Of a stretch of DNA of 64,000 bases, positions 24,124-35,199 are shown one piece after another. Both the position numbers and the translations under genes were made by a program. This DNA comes from Paragonimus westermani (Eukaryota; Platyhelminthes; Trematoda; Plagiorchiida; Troglotrematidae). The DNA is taken from NCBI GenBank assembly GCA_008508345.1, contig QNGE01000406.1, positions 43,985-107,984 of the forward strand, given 5' to 3'. The notes beneath the pieces were generated by a model that searched no databases, was not told where the DNA came from, and worked only from the letters and a program-made list of their open reading frames with translations. Numbering within the stretch: position 1 is the first letter of the stretch; each line of letters starts with the position of its first letter.

Positions 24124-24251
24124 ATTGCTCGAATATGACAATACTTGTTAAGACCGAAGTCCTAATCCGCAAAGTGAAGCGCAAGCCTGATCGCCACACC
24201 GAGGTGACAGAGTGGATCGAGTCAAAGGCTTTGAACAGTCTTTCAAGTTAA
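24124..24251 (+). CDS. candidate terminal exon, product unknown
   Basis: After the acceptor TGACTGTTTTTGTCAG the frame with two leading bases is open for 41 codons and ends in TAA. The peptide is charged (IRKVKRKPDRHTEVTEWIES) and uses GC-ending codons more than the surroundings, as real coding does. No domain is recognised. It ends only 13 bases before the next candidate exon at 24265, so both cannot be used in one transcript as drawn. No upstream partner exon was found. Confidence 0.35.
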
Positions 24252-24264
24252 CCCTCTGTTGCAG

Positions 24265-24426
24265 CATAAACGGTTGGGAAGTATCGGAATTTACTGTTCT
24301 CCCCACAGTGATATCATCTCATCAGTAGTTCCTGTTGTACTACGGGGATTTTTCGCCTTTTCCGTATGCACAGGTGATAACTTCCGAAGAGAACCGGAAA
24401 GCACTGATGGGTGTAACGTCCGCCAA
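24265..24426 (+). CDS. candidate internal exon, product unknown
   Basis: Bounded by ACCCTCTGTTGCAG and GTAAGTATT, open for exactly 54 codons, phase 0 at both ends. The sequence has a hydrophobic middle (SSVVPVVLRGFFAFSV) and a polar end. Both splice signals are close to consensus, but content gives no family and neighbours are lacking. Confidence 0.4.
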
Positions 24427-25483
24427 GTAAGTATTCTGGCGAGTTAGGAGGTTGACGTACGATGCGTTTCCAGGAAGCAAATCGACGTTCCTAAATCGAC
24501 ATTCAGTTGGGTTGTTTTCAGACGACTGTCAATCCAAACGCTTCTCGAGTAATGCTTAAGCGCAATCTTGTGATCGAGCTGCAGGGGGAACGCAGAGTTC
24601 CTAAGTGGATCGGTGCTTGCTCGACTAGATTCCACTAGACAACCCCTTGTGCAATGTTACGCTTAGCACATCGAAATCAACACAGATCAGTAAGGCGTTG
24701 TGTATATGTTGTGTCGGCATACAACAAACAATCTTTCTGATGCCATACGGGATGCGTTCTACTACGCTCCCATCGACCTTCTGAATTAGAGCAAACAATC
24801 AGACGTCAATCTGGACGCTTAGCTTGGTCCTCTCACTTCAAAAGAGAAGCGACTGAGCGTTATGCTTGGTGCCCGAGCACAATGCACTGGCAATGGAAAG
24901 AATGCAAACGTACACATTCCATGATCGTGTATCTCAAGTGTCGCATTCCGGCACAGGAAGCATTGTATCCTACCGTTCTGTGCAGCTCAGTCATGGACTC
25001 AAATCTAATAGACGACGCTTGGTTACCGGCGAAGACACTGTTAAAGACTGTCAGTTCTATCCGATCATACTCAGCCGTTTATGGATGAATTAACGTTTGA
25101 GTTTTAAAAAAGATTGGAAGAAGTAGATTCCATTCTCGCTGTCTAAACTAGAGATGTATTTATCACGCTTGTATAGACGTTATGTACCAGTATCAACCAG
25201 TGGTGTTTGCCGACGACGGTAATAATGACAGAAGGTAAAAACCTGCGTCGCGTCGGGCTCTCTAACATGATGGAAACATTCTCATTGTGCAACGGGTAGT
25301 CGAGACTGATGTATTCAACTAAGTAACTAGCGAATACACATTTGTTAACAAAGCATTCACGCCGTTTTTGAAGAAACGTACGCACGCATCTGATGAGAAG
25401 AACCGATGTTGTTCTCCTTTTGCTCCCTAGACATTCATTTCGATTGCACCATATTCCAGTAAGCACATCGTGTAGTGTTTGTA
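24427..25483. other. no supported feature
   Basis: The minus-strand 124-codon frame 25143-25517 has no domain and is of chance length. Nothing else recognised. Confidence 0.35.
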
Positions 25484-25582
25484 GCGAATATAATAAATAA
25501 TATTTTGATATTCGCACTCATCTGTACCTTTTTGACGATTTTCGCTTTTCACCCACTTCTGTTCTAGTCAAGCTATCCATTT

Positions 25583-25775
25583 TGTAACATCCGTCCCGGG
25601 GCGAAAATCACCACTCGCTCCGTATCTCGCTGGCTTGACGTGTTTCTCTGTACGCTCTACTTTCCAGGGTCGATACTAATAAACGGGGTCAACGCGCTGA
25701 TTCTTTGTTTTTCATTGTCGATCGGTTATCGATAAAAAACACTCATTGAGTATTATGTTGTTGGATCAGTTCCCA
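25583..25775 (+). mobile_element. LTR of a CsRn1-like Ty3/gypsy element (about 193 bp)
   Basis: The stretch begins TGTAACATCC and ends CCCA, so it has the TG..CA ends of an LTR. It contains AATAAA at about 25680, and is followed after three bases by a primer site. The internal region of the element is absent: after the primer site the sequence turns into the inverted copy of the LTR start and flank. Confidence 0.6.
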
Positions 25776-25779
25776 AAAT

Positions 25780-25791
25780 TGGTGAGCCCGA
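25780..25791 (+). other. primer-binding site, tRNA-Trp type
   Basis: TGGTGAGCCCGA differs in one base from TGGTGACCCCGA, complementary to the 3' end of eukaryotic tRNA-Trp, the primer used by CsRn1-type elements of flukes. The gypsy element at 43.4 kb has the related site TTGTGAGCCCGA at the same place relative to its LTR. Confidence 0.6.
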
Positions 25792-26599
25792 TGTGACGGA
25801 TGTTACAAAATGTACAGATGAGTGCGACTATCAAAATATTATTTATTATAGTCGGTACACGTTATCACCATTCCCTGCGAGTCCCAGTCTATGGTATGCG
25901 GTTTAAAAACGTCATTCACGCACACTCACAGATACGGTGAGAAAGACACTCATGTTTGGTACTACGATCAACTCATCTATAAACAGTGCTCAGCGTGGAT
26001 GATTTGAAGTTGAGCTTGATTAGTACAGCAGAGTCGGACAACTTAGATCAACCTGGGTTTTAAGGCGCATAAGCAAAAATGTGACGTCAACTACACTGCA
26101 CGCTATATGGAACTAGAACAGTTGACGATGTTTCTCGCCGTTTTCACCGCAAGTTATCATTTCGATCAGAATGTTTTATCGGAAAAAGGTGTACTTTTCA
26201 ATGCACACACTACTGAACAGTGGACTGATTTTCGCGAAGCATCAGCATGTCAATTGAATGACGATTCCTCACGACATTCAGTTTCCAATTTGAGGCGCGC
26301 GCTTCCCATGCTACGATGAGCAAGCTTAGACGTCATTTCGACTACAAGCGGACGTCATGTCGAGTAAAAAAGTGAAGTGGTAAGCTACTGTTCTGATTTC
26401 AATGGACAAGCCATGATACCAAATCGCTGGGATGTCGATGCTTCGGGGATAAGCAATCGGGCAGTGGCTATCAGCTCGTGTATGGTTATTAATCGGTTTA
26501 AAAGTAGTAGGCGTTAGCGATGGCTATTTACTTCAATGATGTGCCCCAATTATCTACTTTTCTTATTACGTCGACCATAAAATACCGTGACAATCATCG

Positions 26600-26930
26600 C
26601 CTCAAAGATTGCTGCGACAGAACCCCAAAACAAATGAACCACTTAAACTGTTGAATATATACGATCTTACGGAGCTGTGTTTACCGACGTACTTCAGATT
26701 CAGAGGGCGAATATACGAACAATCAAAAGTAGCTCTAGTGGGATTTCCCGTATCCGAACTAATCGTCGAAGCGATAACGCAGGAACCGGAGAAAGTCACA
26801 TTAACGAAGGTCAAATCAAAGCTGTGGATATGACTTGTCGATGATACACTGGTAATGCGCAAACGTTCTGCGGTGGAAGGTACGTATAGGATACTTAGTA
26901 CCATTTATATTGTGGAGACTAGTTAACAAG
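26600..26930 (+). mobile_element. Penelope-like element, reverse transcriptase fragment
   Basis: The plus frame reads LTELCLPTYFRFRGRIYEQ and continues VALVGFPVSELIVEAITQE, KLWI, a stop, then LVDDTLV and RKRSAVEGTY. This follows the RT core of Penelope-like retroelements, in which a TYF.F...YEQ motif, a G.P.S..IAE block, LW.RYVDD and a short spacing are conserved. The catalytic YVDD appears as LVDD and a stop precedes it, so it is inactive. No endonuclease (GIY-YIG) part could be read to the right. The well-bounded minus-strand open segment over the same bases is antisense and is rejected. Confidence 0.7.
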
Positions 26931-29737
26931 CCGCTTTTCTCAGATGTGTCAGGTGGCGGGAAATCTGATGAAACGTTGGAGAGCCAAATTTACCGCGAAC
27001 GAGCGCTATCAGACCAACTCCCGCATTTTCCGAACAATCACCATAGAAGCAGTTGTATCCGAACTGTTTGTAACAGCCTAAACACAGTGTAGTGCCGCAG
27101 AGCATAGGAAGAAGGAAGGAAAGCACCTACTCCATTATGTCTTCACAACCGATGTACACGAAATTTGACCACACGAAACCTCTAGGGTACAGAAAGGGAT
27201 CCAAGCCTCATGGAACTATCGACAGAACACAGTATATTATCATAGCTCACAAACGGAGAATTACTGCACGACACACGTGATCACATGGCATCACAATGGT
27301 GCACAAATCAACCATAATAATACAAAGACAACTATCGAAATAAAGAGGACAACTCAAAGCTAGCGACGAAAAAAGCGTACTATGCAAGACCAAATGTAAC
27401 GACCGCAACGAATGTTATCTGCTGACTTGGACAAAGGTTATCTATGCGATTAAATAAACGCGAATTGTCATTGGGGGACAATGTTAAATAGGACACGGGA
27501 ACTTGGTAGTCATCAACTGCACTGATAAACATTTTGGACTCTACGAAATCTACGAGCTAGTGCCAGGAAATGGATTGAGCACATGCGTACGCGAACACAG
27601 CCAAACGCTAACACATCAAAGAATCAACATGGATGGGTGAGATCGGTTGTCGAAGATATGGTGAAGAAACGACCTACCCGGTCAGTGAGCAAACACCAAG
27701 CAAACATTTCAGCCGCGAGTTAAAGACGACAGGAATGAATCACCCACACTTTACGTTAAAGGTGGAACGAGGTAACCAATCAGATTCAATTCAGAAAGGT
27801 ATACTGTTATGGTATATAAAATTGACAACTTCAAACTTGTACATTCCAACCTCCATGCACTGATAGTGCTATTTTTATTGGTGATCAACTGTTCGCAATC
27901 TAAAGGCCAAGCCCTGTGAACAACCAAACACCTAGACCGTGAACCCAAACCACTGAATAAACCAACACTCTCAACAACCTCGAACCAACGCCTCATCATA
28001 GATCGTAAATGCTGTAAAATACCACTTTAGCATCTTGATTTGTCGACTTGGAACATATCGCTAGTTTGCCACTTAGGTTTAGCAACCACAAGCAACTGTA
28101 AAAAACAGTATTTCAGTCTGTTCATCGTAGTCATGACAGGAAGTGAACGACCTTGGGTGCCAGATATATCTCACCAAAAATGGACAGACAGATTACTCTC
28201 CTGTCATTCTCACAGTTAGCGTGTGTATCAAAAAAATCAACAACGGTGCGCCCTGTGCAAAATTAGTGTTTTGACGGTATGCATGGATAAGAGGATAACT
28301 GCGATGAACCTGGAGATGAAAGTGGCTTGCAATGTGGTCTCCACACGGTGTCACGTGAGCCAACCTGCATGAATACGCGACAGTAGGAAAATATTTGGAA
28401 CTGCGGTCATTTAGGGATTCGTGAGACATACTGGATGCTAAGGAACCATATATGTATGGATCAAAATAGCGTCTCCCAACAAAAGTACAAAATCACTGCA
28501 AACAAAATGTCAACCTCCAGTGGCCGAAATCACTGCAAAATGTTCTTCTTTCACATGCCGAGAAGATCGTGCTTTACATAAACCTGGGCCAGCCATTCAA
28601 AACCACTTCACACATGTCGCAATGATCAAATTGACTGACACAGAACCCTTATAATCAGATTTCACATCGGTAGCATTATGCAACGCATATTCCCTTAATC
28701 GACTGTGATCAGAACCCATCCCATGGTCGGATGGCGTAACACGCTAATCTTGTTACGGCATTTGTACACCCGACGCAGTTTCCTTGTTCTTATCAAAATA
28801 TTACCCGCTGTTAAGTAATAAAGATTGAGAGTTCAACCGTCGATCCATACTGTTCCTTTAGTACGACCACGAAGGTCATTATGAACTCCATACCTAAGGA
28901 TTCTTTGTAGCACATCCAAGTATTCAAGGGGACAATATCGACCAGAACCTCTCATGTCACAGCCGTCCATCGTGTGCAGCTATATCTTGTGCAGTGATTG
29001 TTAGATTGTCAACGCCATACTTCATTCCGGTACAGAATGAAACTAAGTTAAAACTTCAACAATAGTGGATAAGTCGTAGATTTGAAAACGTAAGTTAACC
29101 CTCAAAGAAATACCGACAGGATACATCAGCACACTCTCCCGGCGATCCTCATTTTTTTCTCTTTTGAGAGTTTGGCGCGATTATGCTGTACGGTCCTCAC
29201 AATGGCCGTGCCACGTTTGTTGAGTGTTCACCAGGATGAACTAGCAGGGTGTCATCATTTGTATTGATGTCTTTTGCGTGTTAAACCTTCGACGGGGGCA
29301 TAATGCTACATCTTCAGCCAACACCTTTTCGTTTCCGTTCACGAGCGCCTAACCATGCGTACGTAGATTTCTTGGTGCTATCAGTCGACCTCCAAAACTG
29401 TGTATCATACGTGTCTGGTTCATTCGGCATACAAGTGAAAATATGTGCCTGCTGTCAGAGGTGTCACTCATCCACTCACGTTTAAGGAATTAAACTTCCA
29501 CACCTTTTAGTACTTACAGCTAAAGCCTCGGGAGTGAACTTAACGTTCGCAAACGGACTCTTCCTTTTGCTCCGTTGTCACAACGGATGTCGTTTTAGGC
29601 CACGGAGATAATTTCGAGATTCTGTGTTGAGGGACAATGGAGGTTCAAGTTTGCCACTTCGCAGGGAGGCACGCTGAATGACCGCACCTACTAAAGCACG
29701 TAGGCATACCGAAATCCACTGAACACTTCTAGCCCCA
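26931..29737. other. no supported gene; possibly decayed Penelope-like sequence at the left
   Basis: The first few hundred bases may be the continuation of the Penelope-like element but are too decayed to read. The remaining sequence has no recognised domain or exon; open frames are 60-82 codons. Confidence 0.35.
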
Positions 29738-30078
29738 TCACAACGCGACTGGACTTTGACGCGGTGTGCAGGCTTACGCATCTCGATTACCTATTTGACC
29801 ACACTGGACGGTGCGGCGATCAGACCGACAGTCTCTAAGACCAGGCAGGGCAACAGGTAGAGATTTAGTAAACCGCAGTCTCCTGGTTCTCCAGTTTGAG
29901 GGGCTGGAAGGTTGGCATTTTATCTGGACAAAGTACCAGTTTTGGTACACTGCTACAAACTCGCCACCCCGCGATACGGGCTTTTGAACCAAAGGTTCTG
30001 GCTGACAACCCTAATCGTCCTCCTTGTCAGGTATGAACGTCCCGGAGGTATCTCAGTCCACATAAAACCATGAATAAT
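29738..30078 (-). repeat. interspersed repeat, copy B
   Basis: Reverse-complement partner of 1-330, about 340 bp. The order of shared blocks is the same throughout, so both are copies of one element in opposite orientation about 29.7 kb apart. Confidence 0.7.
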
Positions 30079-30469
30079 CACAACACCGATAATACCATAG
30101 GATATCCGCCGTCTCGTAGTATAAACCGTACCGCCATATCTGCTGCATATAGCAGGGTAGATAGGCGAAAACATGTTAATAATGACCCCTTTTTAATGTC
30201 CCATCAAATTTAACCCGTGTCTATGCCGACCCTTGTTTGTAGTAATTGCTCTGCAGGTCCCATAACAGATATAGCTAATCATATTAGCACTGTTCCCGTG
30301 AGTGCCATCCCATTCAGTCTCAGGCTTCTCTCGTCCTTTCCTTAAGCCTAGAATGCGATTTGGCTGACACAATGTAAACACTACTCAAGGTTGAATGTGG
30401 CTGTCGAGTTCAGAAAGACTTCAGTCAACCTCCGTCAGAAAGAAGCGTCACACTCAAAGTTCTTGTTGG

Positions 30470-30600
30470 ATTTCACCAGTAACACCAATGCTTACTACGA
30501 CCGAGATTTGAACCCCGGCCCACGTTCTGATCAAGCAGTTTCAATGACTACTGCATCAACGACTTCACGCTGAGCAGGCCGATTGACAACACCCAAGTAT
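30470..30600 (-). repeat. tRNA-derived SINE-like segment
   Basis: On the minus strand GGGGTTCAAATCTC (30503-30516) is a good RNA polymerase III B box (consensus GGTTCRANTCC). It lies downstream of a possible but poor A box. A full tRNA fold was not obtained, so this is taken as SINE-like rather than a tRNA gene. Confidence 0.45.
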
Positions 30601-30974
30601 TCAGCCACAGTATCTTTTTATTACTACTCAGATTGCCTTGTCGTCTCCAGAGGATACCCACCAACTATTTAGTTAACCACCACCGAGTCCACCAGGAGGA
30701 AAAGTCGAGTCTGCTACTTCTTTTGGGAATGGGCAGCCTGAAAAAGTGTATACTTGTCAGTGGTGTTTAATTTAAATCAAATAACCTTCCTATAACTTAA
30801 TCGTACTCAATATACTGTTCATCGAGTTCGACGATTGAATGAAAAGACCTAACCGTGTAGCTATCGACCGGAGTTAGCAGCATAGTTTCTGTACCTCCTC
30901 CACATGCTCTGGCATCATTCAACAGCTATTCCGGCTAGAAGTGTGGATATGATAATTTGATCGTGCATAAGATA

Positions 30975-31050
30975 AGAAAGATAGGGCAGCGGTTAACACG
31001 GTTGCATGTGAGAACGTTGACCGGAGTTCGAACCCCGTTTGTGACAACGA
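30975..31050 (+). repeat. tRNA-derived SINE-like segment
   Basis: GCGGTTAACACGG near 30989-31001 is an A-box-like sequence and GAGTTCGAACCCC at 31023-31035 is a good B box with correct spacing. GGTTAACACGGTTG is shared exactly with 4882-4895. No cloverleaf with a normal acceptor stem can be drawn. Confidence 0.5.
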
Positions 31051-31199
31051 CACGTATTACTAATGAGTCCTAACAACAGTGAAGCTGGTGAGTTTGTTAT
31101 CACGTCAATTACAACGTTACGACTGATAGAAGTATGCAGAGCAAATCCATGTGGCGTTTGAGCCTCCTGAGCAACCAATTCAATAAATAAAGGTGATAC

Positions 31200-31305
31200 C
31201 TTGAGCATAACAAAGGCAAGTAAAATGCGTTTTAGCATGCGAACCAAGTGGTCGATCTGAGCTTGAGTTAAATGCAACGCCGAACTCAATCCGTTCATGA
31301 CATCA
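31200..31305 (-). CDS. candidate exon of the minus-strand gene
   Basis: After the acceptor CCCGAATTTTAG the frame with one leading base is open for 35 codons to AAG before GTATCA. The content is helical and basic (HLTQAQIDHLVRMLKRI). Entry phase is 2, while the preceding exon 31583-31893 exits in phase 0. They join only through an extra 14-nt piece (after CCCCCCACAG near 31541, before GTTAGT), which would be a microexon. That link is speculative. Confidence 0.35.
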
Positions 31306-31582
31306 CTAAAATTCGGGGGTTAGAAAGCTACAGCAAAGAGGCTAGGTGAGCTTGAAATCCGAAAACAGTCAATTTGATTAACATTCTGTTACCGCGCCAA
31401 GTTCGGTTTGGTCGACGTTCAAATAAACTCTGGTCTATATTGAACACCGCGTGAAAAAAATCTCTTTTTACAAGAGCAATGCGATCGAAATGGATGTCTA
31501 CAAGCAATGAGGAATGTTAGTACTAACTGCCAGTCACATTCCTGTGGGGGGAATGTTAACGAGAAAGCAGAAGTGATCTTAC

Positions 31583-31893
31583 TTTCAAAAAGCCTTCACC
31601 ATTCTTATCCGTGCACGAAGATACATGTTGCGAACGGCGCCTCTCCTGTTGGCAAATCGCAGTAGTCAAAGCAGCATGGTAATAAGTTTCGAGTGCCTCC
31701 TGACATACAGCTGTGAAAGGGGTAGATTCTGCCGCTTGATCTTCAGTGGATGTCACCGAGTACAGTCGAGGGATAGGCCACAGGAGTTGGAAAATGCAAC
31801 ACGAACACACATGCAATTCACGCAGCAGAAACGGCCAGTCGAGAGAAATTAAAGAATGGTTGAACAACGGTGCCACACACGTGTGCAAAAGAG
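31583..31893 (-). CDS. fourth exon of a minus-strand gene, product unknown
   Basis: The acceptor TTGCTTTGTTTTTTTATAG and donor GTAAGA bound 311 nt that are open in one frame, part of a 153-codon open stretch. Entry phase 1 matches the exit of 33928-34144 and exit phase is 0. The peptide starts with hydrophobic, cysteine-containing sequence (LLRELHVCSCCIFQLLWPIP) and turns polar towards the end. No domain is recognised. The intron before it holds a CR1 LINE tail on the opposite strand. Confidence 0.5.
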
Positions 31894-32075
31894 CTATAAA
31901 AAAACAAAGCAACCATTTGAACAGTGATGTATGATTTCCGTAGTAAAAACGTGAACACCGTAGAAATGAACTGTCAGTCGAACTATCCTGTAAGCGTCCC
32001 AGATTTACAATCGACATACTTCACTTGTGAAATTGCAACCGTGAGTACATTGTAAAAACCTTGGATAGGAAATAA

Positions 32076-32760
32076 ATTTCACCACCGACGAAAAGGACTT
32101 GGGTGTTTGGATTAGTAGCAGCTTGAAGACCTCATTGCAGTGTATTGCTGTCTACAAGCGGACTTTAAAAATCCTGGCACTGTTGAAACGGATCTTCGGT
32201 AGATTCACAAGACAGACGCTGCCCAGTATACTCAACACGTATATCAGACCAACGATGGAATATGCTGTCCAATTCTGGTCACCATGGTTCAAAAGGATAT
32301 AGTTCTGCTACAGCGAATATACCACCGAGCTACAAAGTTGGTGACTGGACTCCAGAGTAAACCATATGAGGAGAGGATTGACAGTCTTAAGTTGTTTGAC
32401 TTCTGCTATCGCCGCATCAGAGGCGAGTTGATCCTTACATACAACATATTACACACACCGAACCACCCGCTCCAAAAACTGTTTGTCCGGCGAGAACCGC
32501 GAATTAGCAGGACTCACGATTATTTGCTAGCAGTACCGCACTCGCGAGGGAACAGCCGGAGGTATTTCTTTGCAGTCCGCGTGTGTTTCGTCTGGAATTC
32601 TCTACCACAAAATGTCGCTCACTCACCCAACTTAAATATTTTCAAAACTAATCTAGACTCATTTTTATCTACACAACCAAAAATCGAACCCCCACATACT
32701 GCTTAATTTCTGTATAAAAAAACTCAGACGCATTTTTGTTTTTCATTGTACGCACATTAT
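32076..32760 (+). mobile_element. CR1-like LINE, 3' end only
   Basis: From about 32076 the plus strand reads FTTDEKDLGVWISSSLKTS, then KILALLKRIFGRFTR, TYIRPTMEYAVQFWSPW, and after a frameshift near 32295 VLLQRIYHRATKLVTGL, RRIRGELILTYNIL and VWNSLPQNVA. These are the ordered conserved blocks of the carboxy-terminal domain downstream of the RT in CR1-type elements (DLGV, TYIRP.LEY, QRRATKLV, R.RGDLI, WNSLP). The frame ends at 32706 and a short A-rich 3' end follows. It is a typical 5'-truncated copy, inserted antisense within the presumed intron of the minus-strand gene. Confidence 0.85.
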
Positions 32761-33927
32761 ATACTTCCATCCTGTGGTAATTGTAAAGCTGATTGCTTCT
32801 TATACCATTAAAACCTTGCATTTCCTTGAATTCGCAACCTGGATCGACCGACAAAAGGAATGCGGGTATATGGCTTTATGTGAATTGATTCTCAAAAGTT
32901 TACAACGACACATGCGGGTAATACTTTAAAGTGAATACAATCCACTTTCTGTTGAAACCAAACGAAACAGCATTAATCCAAAGAGGGGAATATGACAAGG
33001 ACAATAAGGTATCCCATCGGTTTGAACGAACATGATCAATCATCAACTTATCACCGGTTACCAGTGGTAACAGTCACACTGATCGGCAGCAATAAACTAA
33101 CAGTAGACGCTGATGTTCAACCAGAAGGAAAACCGACCTAATGTGGTGGTGAACAGGTGTACAACGATGGAATCTAGCTGTGGAAAATTTAAAATCAGTT
33201 GGTCAGCAGTAAGGTTGCTATACCTGAAATATCAATCGATTAACGAGAGTAAGGCGTTATTCGCTGGCCTTGTGGTTTTCAATGCTCTACTTCATTAACT
33301 GTCTTTGCCTCGAAGACGGTGCAAGCAAACGAATGCAACGTTTACATCGCCAAACCCAGTTAGTAAATTTTTTTCGTCATTTCACCAGACGCAGACTGAC
33401 TCACGGGGTGAGCAGCTAGGCAGACAAATGCAACATGCAATGTCGTTTGGCGGTCTCTGAAAAGCCCACACCTCATAACCAGTCCTCTGCTTGCTTAAAT
33501 TTACACCATACAGCAACAGCAGAGCTGAGGTGTGTTTCGTAATCGCAAATGTCGGATGACTAAACTAATAACCCTACGAGCATCACTTGCTAGAAGACGA
33601 ACACGATCTCTGCTGCCACGCGTGAGTGCACCACTTTTCAATCGTGGATACCTAACCGACTGGTCAAAATTAGTTCGACTAGCTGGTGTCTGCAGTTATA
33701 TTCAGCTGAAGTACTTTGGCTGATGGTGAGTTTTACGGGTCCTCGTAAGAAGCTAATCGCTCACGGTTGTCGAACATTGGAACATACCAGGGAAACGAAA
33801 CAAGGACAAGGAATGTAAGCGCATAAAACTATGTGGTGTGCGGTTCTCCTAAGCAAACGTAGAATCGAGTCTAGATTAAGCACTAATCAGACAGTGTGAC
33901 ACAGACCAGATGTAACCATATAGTTAC
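32761..33927. other. intronic or intergenic, nothing recognised
   Basis: Lies between the CR1 tail and exon 33928-34144. No further domain, exon or RNA could be supported. Confidence 0.4.
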
Positions 33928-34144
33928 TTTTAGCCGTAGTCAAGACGTCATCCAGAGAGTCGGATACTGAATCGATGGCGTACGACGGTCGTAGGGAGCA
34001 GGGTTCCAGAATCGAGATAGCGGTACAACTGGTCAGATTGTCATAGGATCGCCACTGTACTTTTACACGGTCCGCAAGATTCCACCAGTCCAACTTCTGC
34101 AACGCTGGAACCAGTTCACTTAGGATAAGATTGTCCAACAATTT
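33928..34144 (-). CDS. third exon of a minus-strand gene, product unknown
   Basis: Starts after TTTTGTATGGTTATTCAG and ends GGCTAAAA before GTAACT. Open for 72 codons plus one base; entry phase 0, exit phase 1. The peptide alternates hydrophobic and charged residues (LLDNLILSELVPALQKLDWW), consistent with helices, and ends with DSVSDSLDDVLTTAK. The entry phase fits the exit of 35114-35187. Family unknown. Confidence 0.5.
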
Positions 34145-35113
34145 CTGAATAACCATACAAAACGGGTAGGTTTATAAAACGAAGGCGGCTTGATAACACG
34201 TGTAAACGCGCACAAGAGCTAAAGCTTCGAACGAATGCCGAAGAGTAGATACACACAAACAAACATGTCACTAGCACTGGCAAAAGTTTTGTCCTATCCA
34301 TTAAAAGCTTAATTGTTCACAAAGATACCACAAGTGTATGTATACGCGTGTGCTAAATGTCCGGCATTCCCATGAAAGGAACAACGAAATGATAAGTCCT
34401 GTACTGTTTCCCGAAGTTGTACGCCGCACGTTAAAGTAAAAAACATATGCAACTACTCTCAAACAAGTAAACACTAATCCACAGATCGTAGGTCATGGAT
34501 CGAAGGATCAGGACGAGACGGATATGTGAGCTAAAAATCGGGGGCCATGACTAGCACGGAACAACACGGAACCAGCCCAAATAGTTTTGGGTGCATAGAG
34601 GGAATAACGACATCCAATAGCCAGTGCCCCGGAAAACTGAAGGATGCGTTTTCAATTGTCCTGAAAAACAGAAGACTTCATGAGCACCGATTGTGTAGCC
34701 TGGACTACGTGCTTCGCACATCAGCATCAATAAGGAGGCCATGTATTTCGTGCTGTACGAAGTGCGCTTCGCACCTTCCAAGTACTGCCTCGAAACTGAG
34801 GCATTCCCACTCACACTTGCTTCACTACGAACATTGCTGATTGGACAATGGCTAGAACAAGAAAGCCATGCTGCCTTTGCCAACCTGCTTTATTTGTGGA
34901 TCAAGATAACGTATGATAGTCGTTGAAAGGAAAAGTACAGCCTTTGTGCATGCTCTGTTTCGCCCAATGATTCGGAGACATAGCCTGTTCATGAATATCA
35001 ACACATCTGTCGTGTTTAACCACCGTCAAATAACATTATCGCATGAGCAACACGGCCGTTTGCCAGCGCGTATTTCGGAATATCCGTAATACACTATCAA
35101 TCGGTAAACTTAC

Positions 35114-35187
35114 CGGGTTAGAGTCTGCGACTGTTGAGTCGCACACTTCCCAGGCCAGTTGAGCTCTTCCGTTTCTGACCTTAGTTA
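35114..35187 (-). CDS. second exon of a minus-strand gene
   Basis: A 74-nt exon between GCTGTTGGTGGTTTCAG and GTAAGT. With two leading bases it is open for 24 codons (TKVRNGRAQLAWEVC...), entry phase 1, exit phase 0. Both phases fit the exons on either side, which is the main support. It lies just beyond an RTE tail on the other strand. Confidence 0.45.
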
Positions 35188-35199
35188 CTGAAACCACCA

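Larger units (their letters stand above)
25484..25860. repeat. imperfect inverted repeat enclosing an LTR
   Basis: The arm at about 25491-25531 (AATAAATAATATTTTGATA..CGCACTCATCTGTAC) is the reverse complement of about 25813-25856, and CATTTTGTAACATCCGTC near 25578-25596 is the reverse complement of GACGGATGTTACAAAATG near 25796-25814. The left arm has about 46 extra bases between the two blocks. The loop is the small LTR and primer site listed separately. The structure implies an inverted duplication of the LTR start together with its flank. Confidence 0.75.

Noticed and set aside
26671..26821. Minus-strand 151-nt open segment with good acceptor and donor
   Set aside because: It is exactly antisense to a recognisable Penelope-like reverse transcriptase on the plus strand.
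30975..31050. Possible tRNA gene
   Set aside because: A and B boxes are present but acceptor and anticodon stems do not form, so it is kept only as SINE-like.
34547..34883. Open frames of 97 (plus) and 110 (minus) codons
   Set aside because: Neither gives a domain. A possible acceptor on the minus strand exists, but adding it would disrupt the phase-consistent chain 35598-31583.
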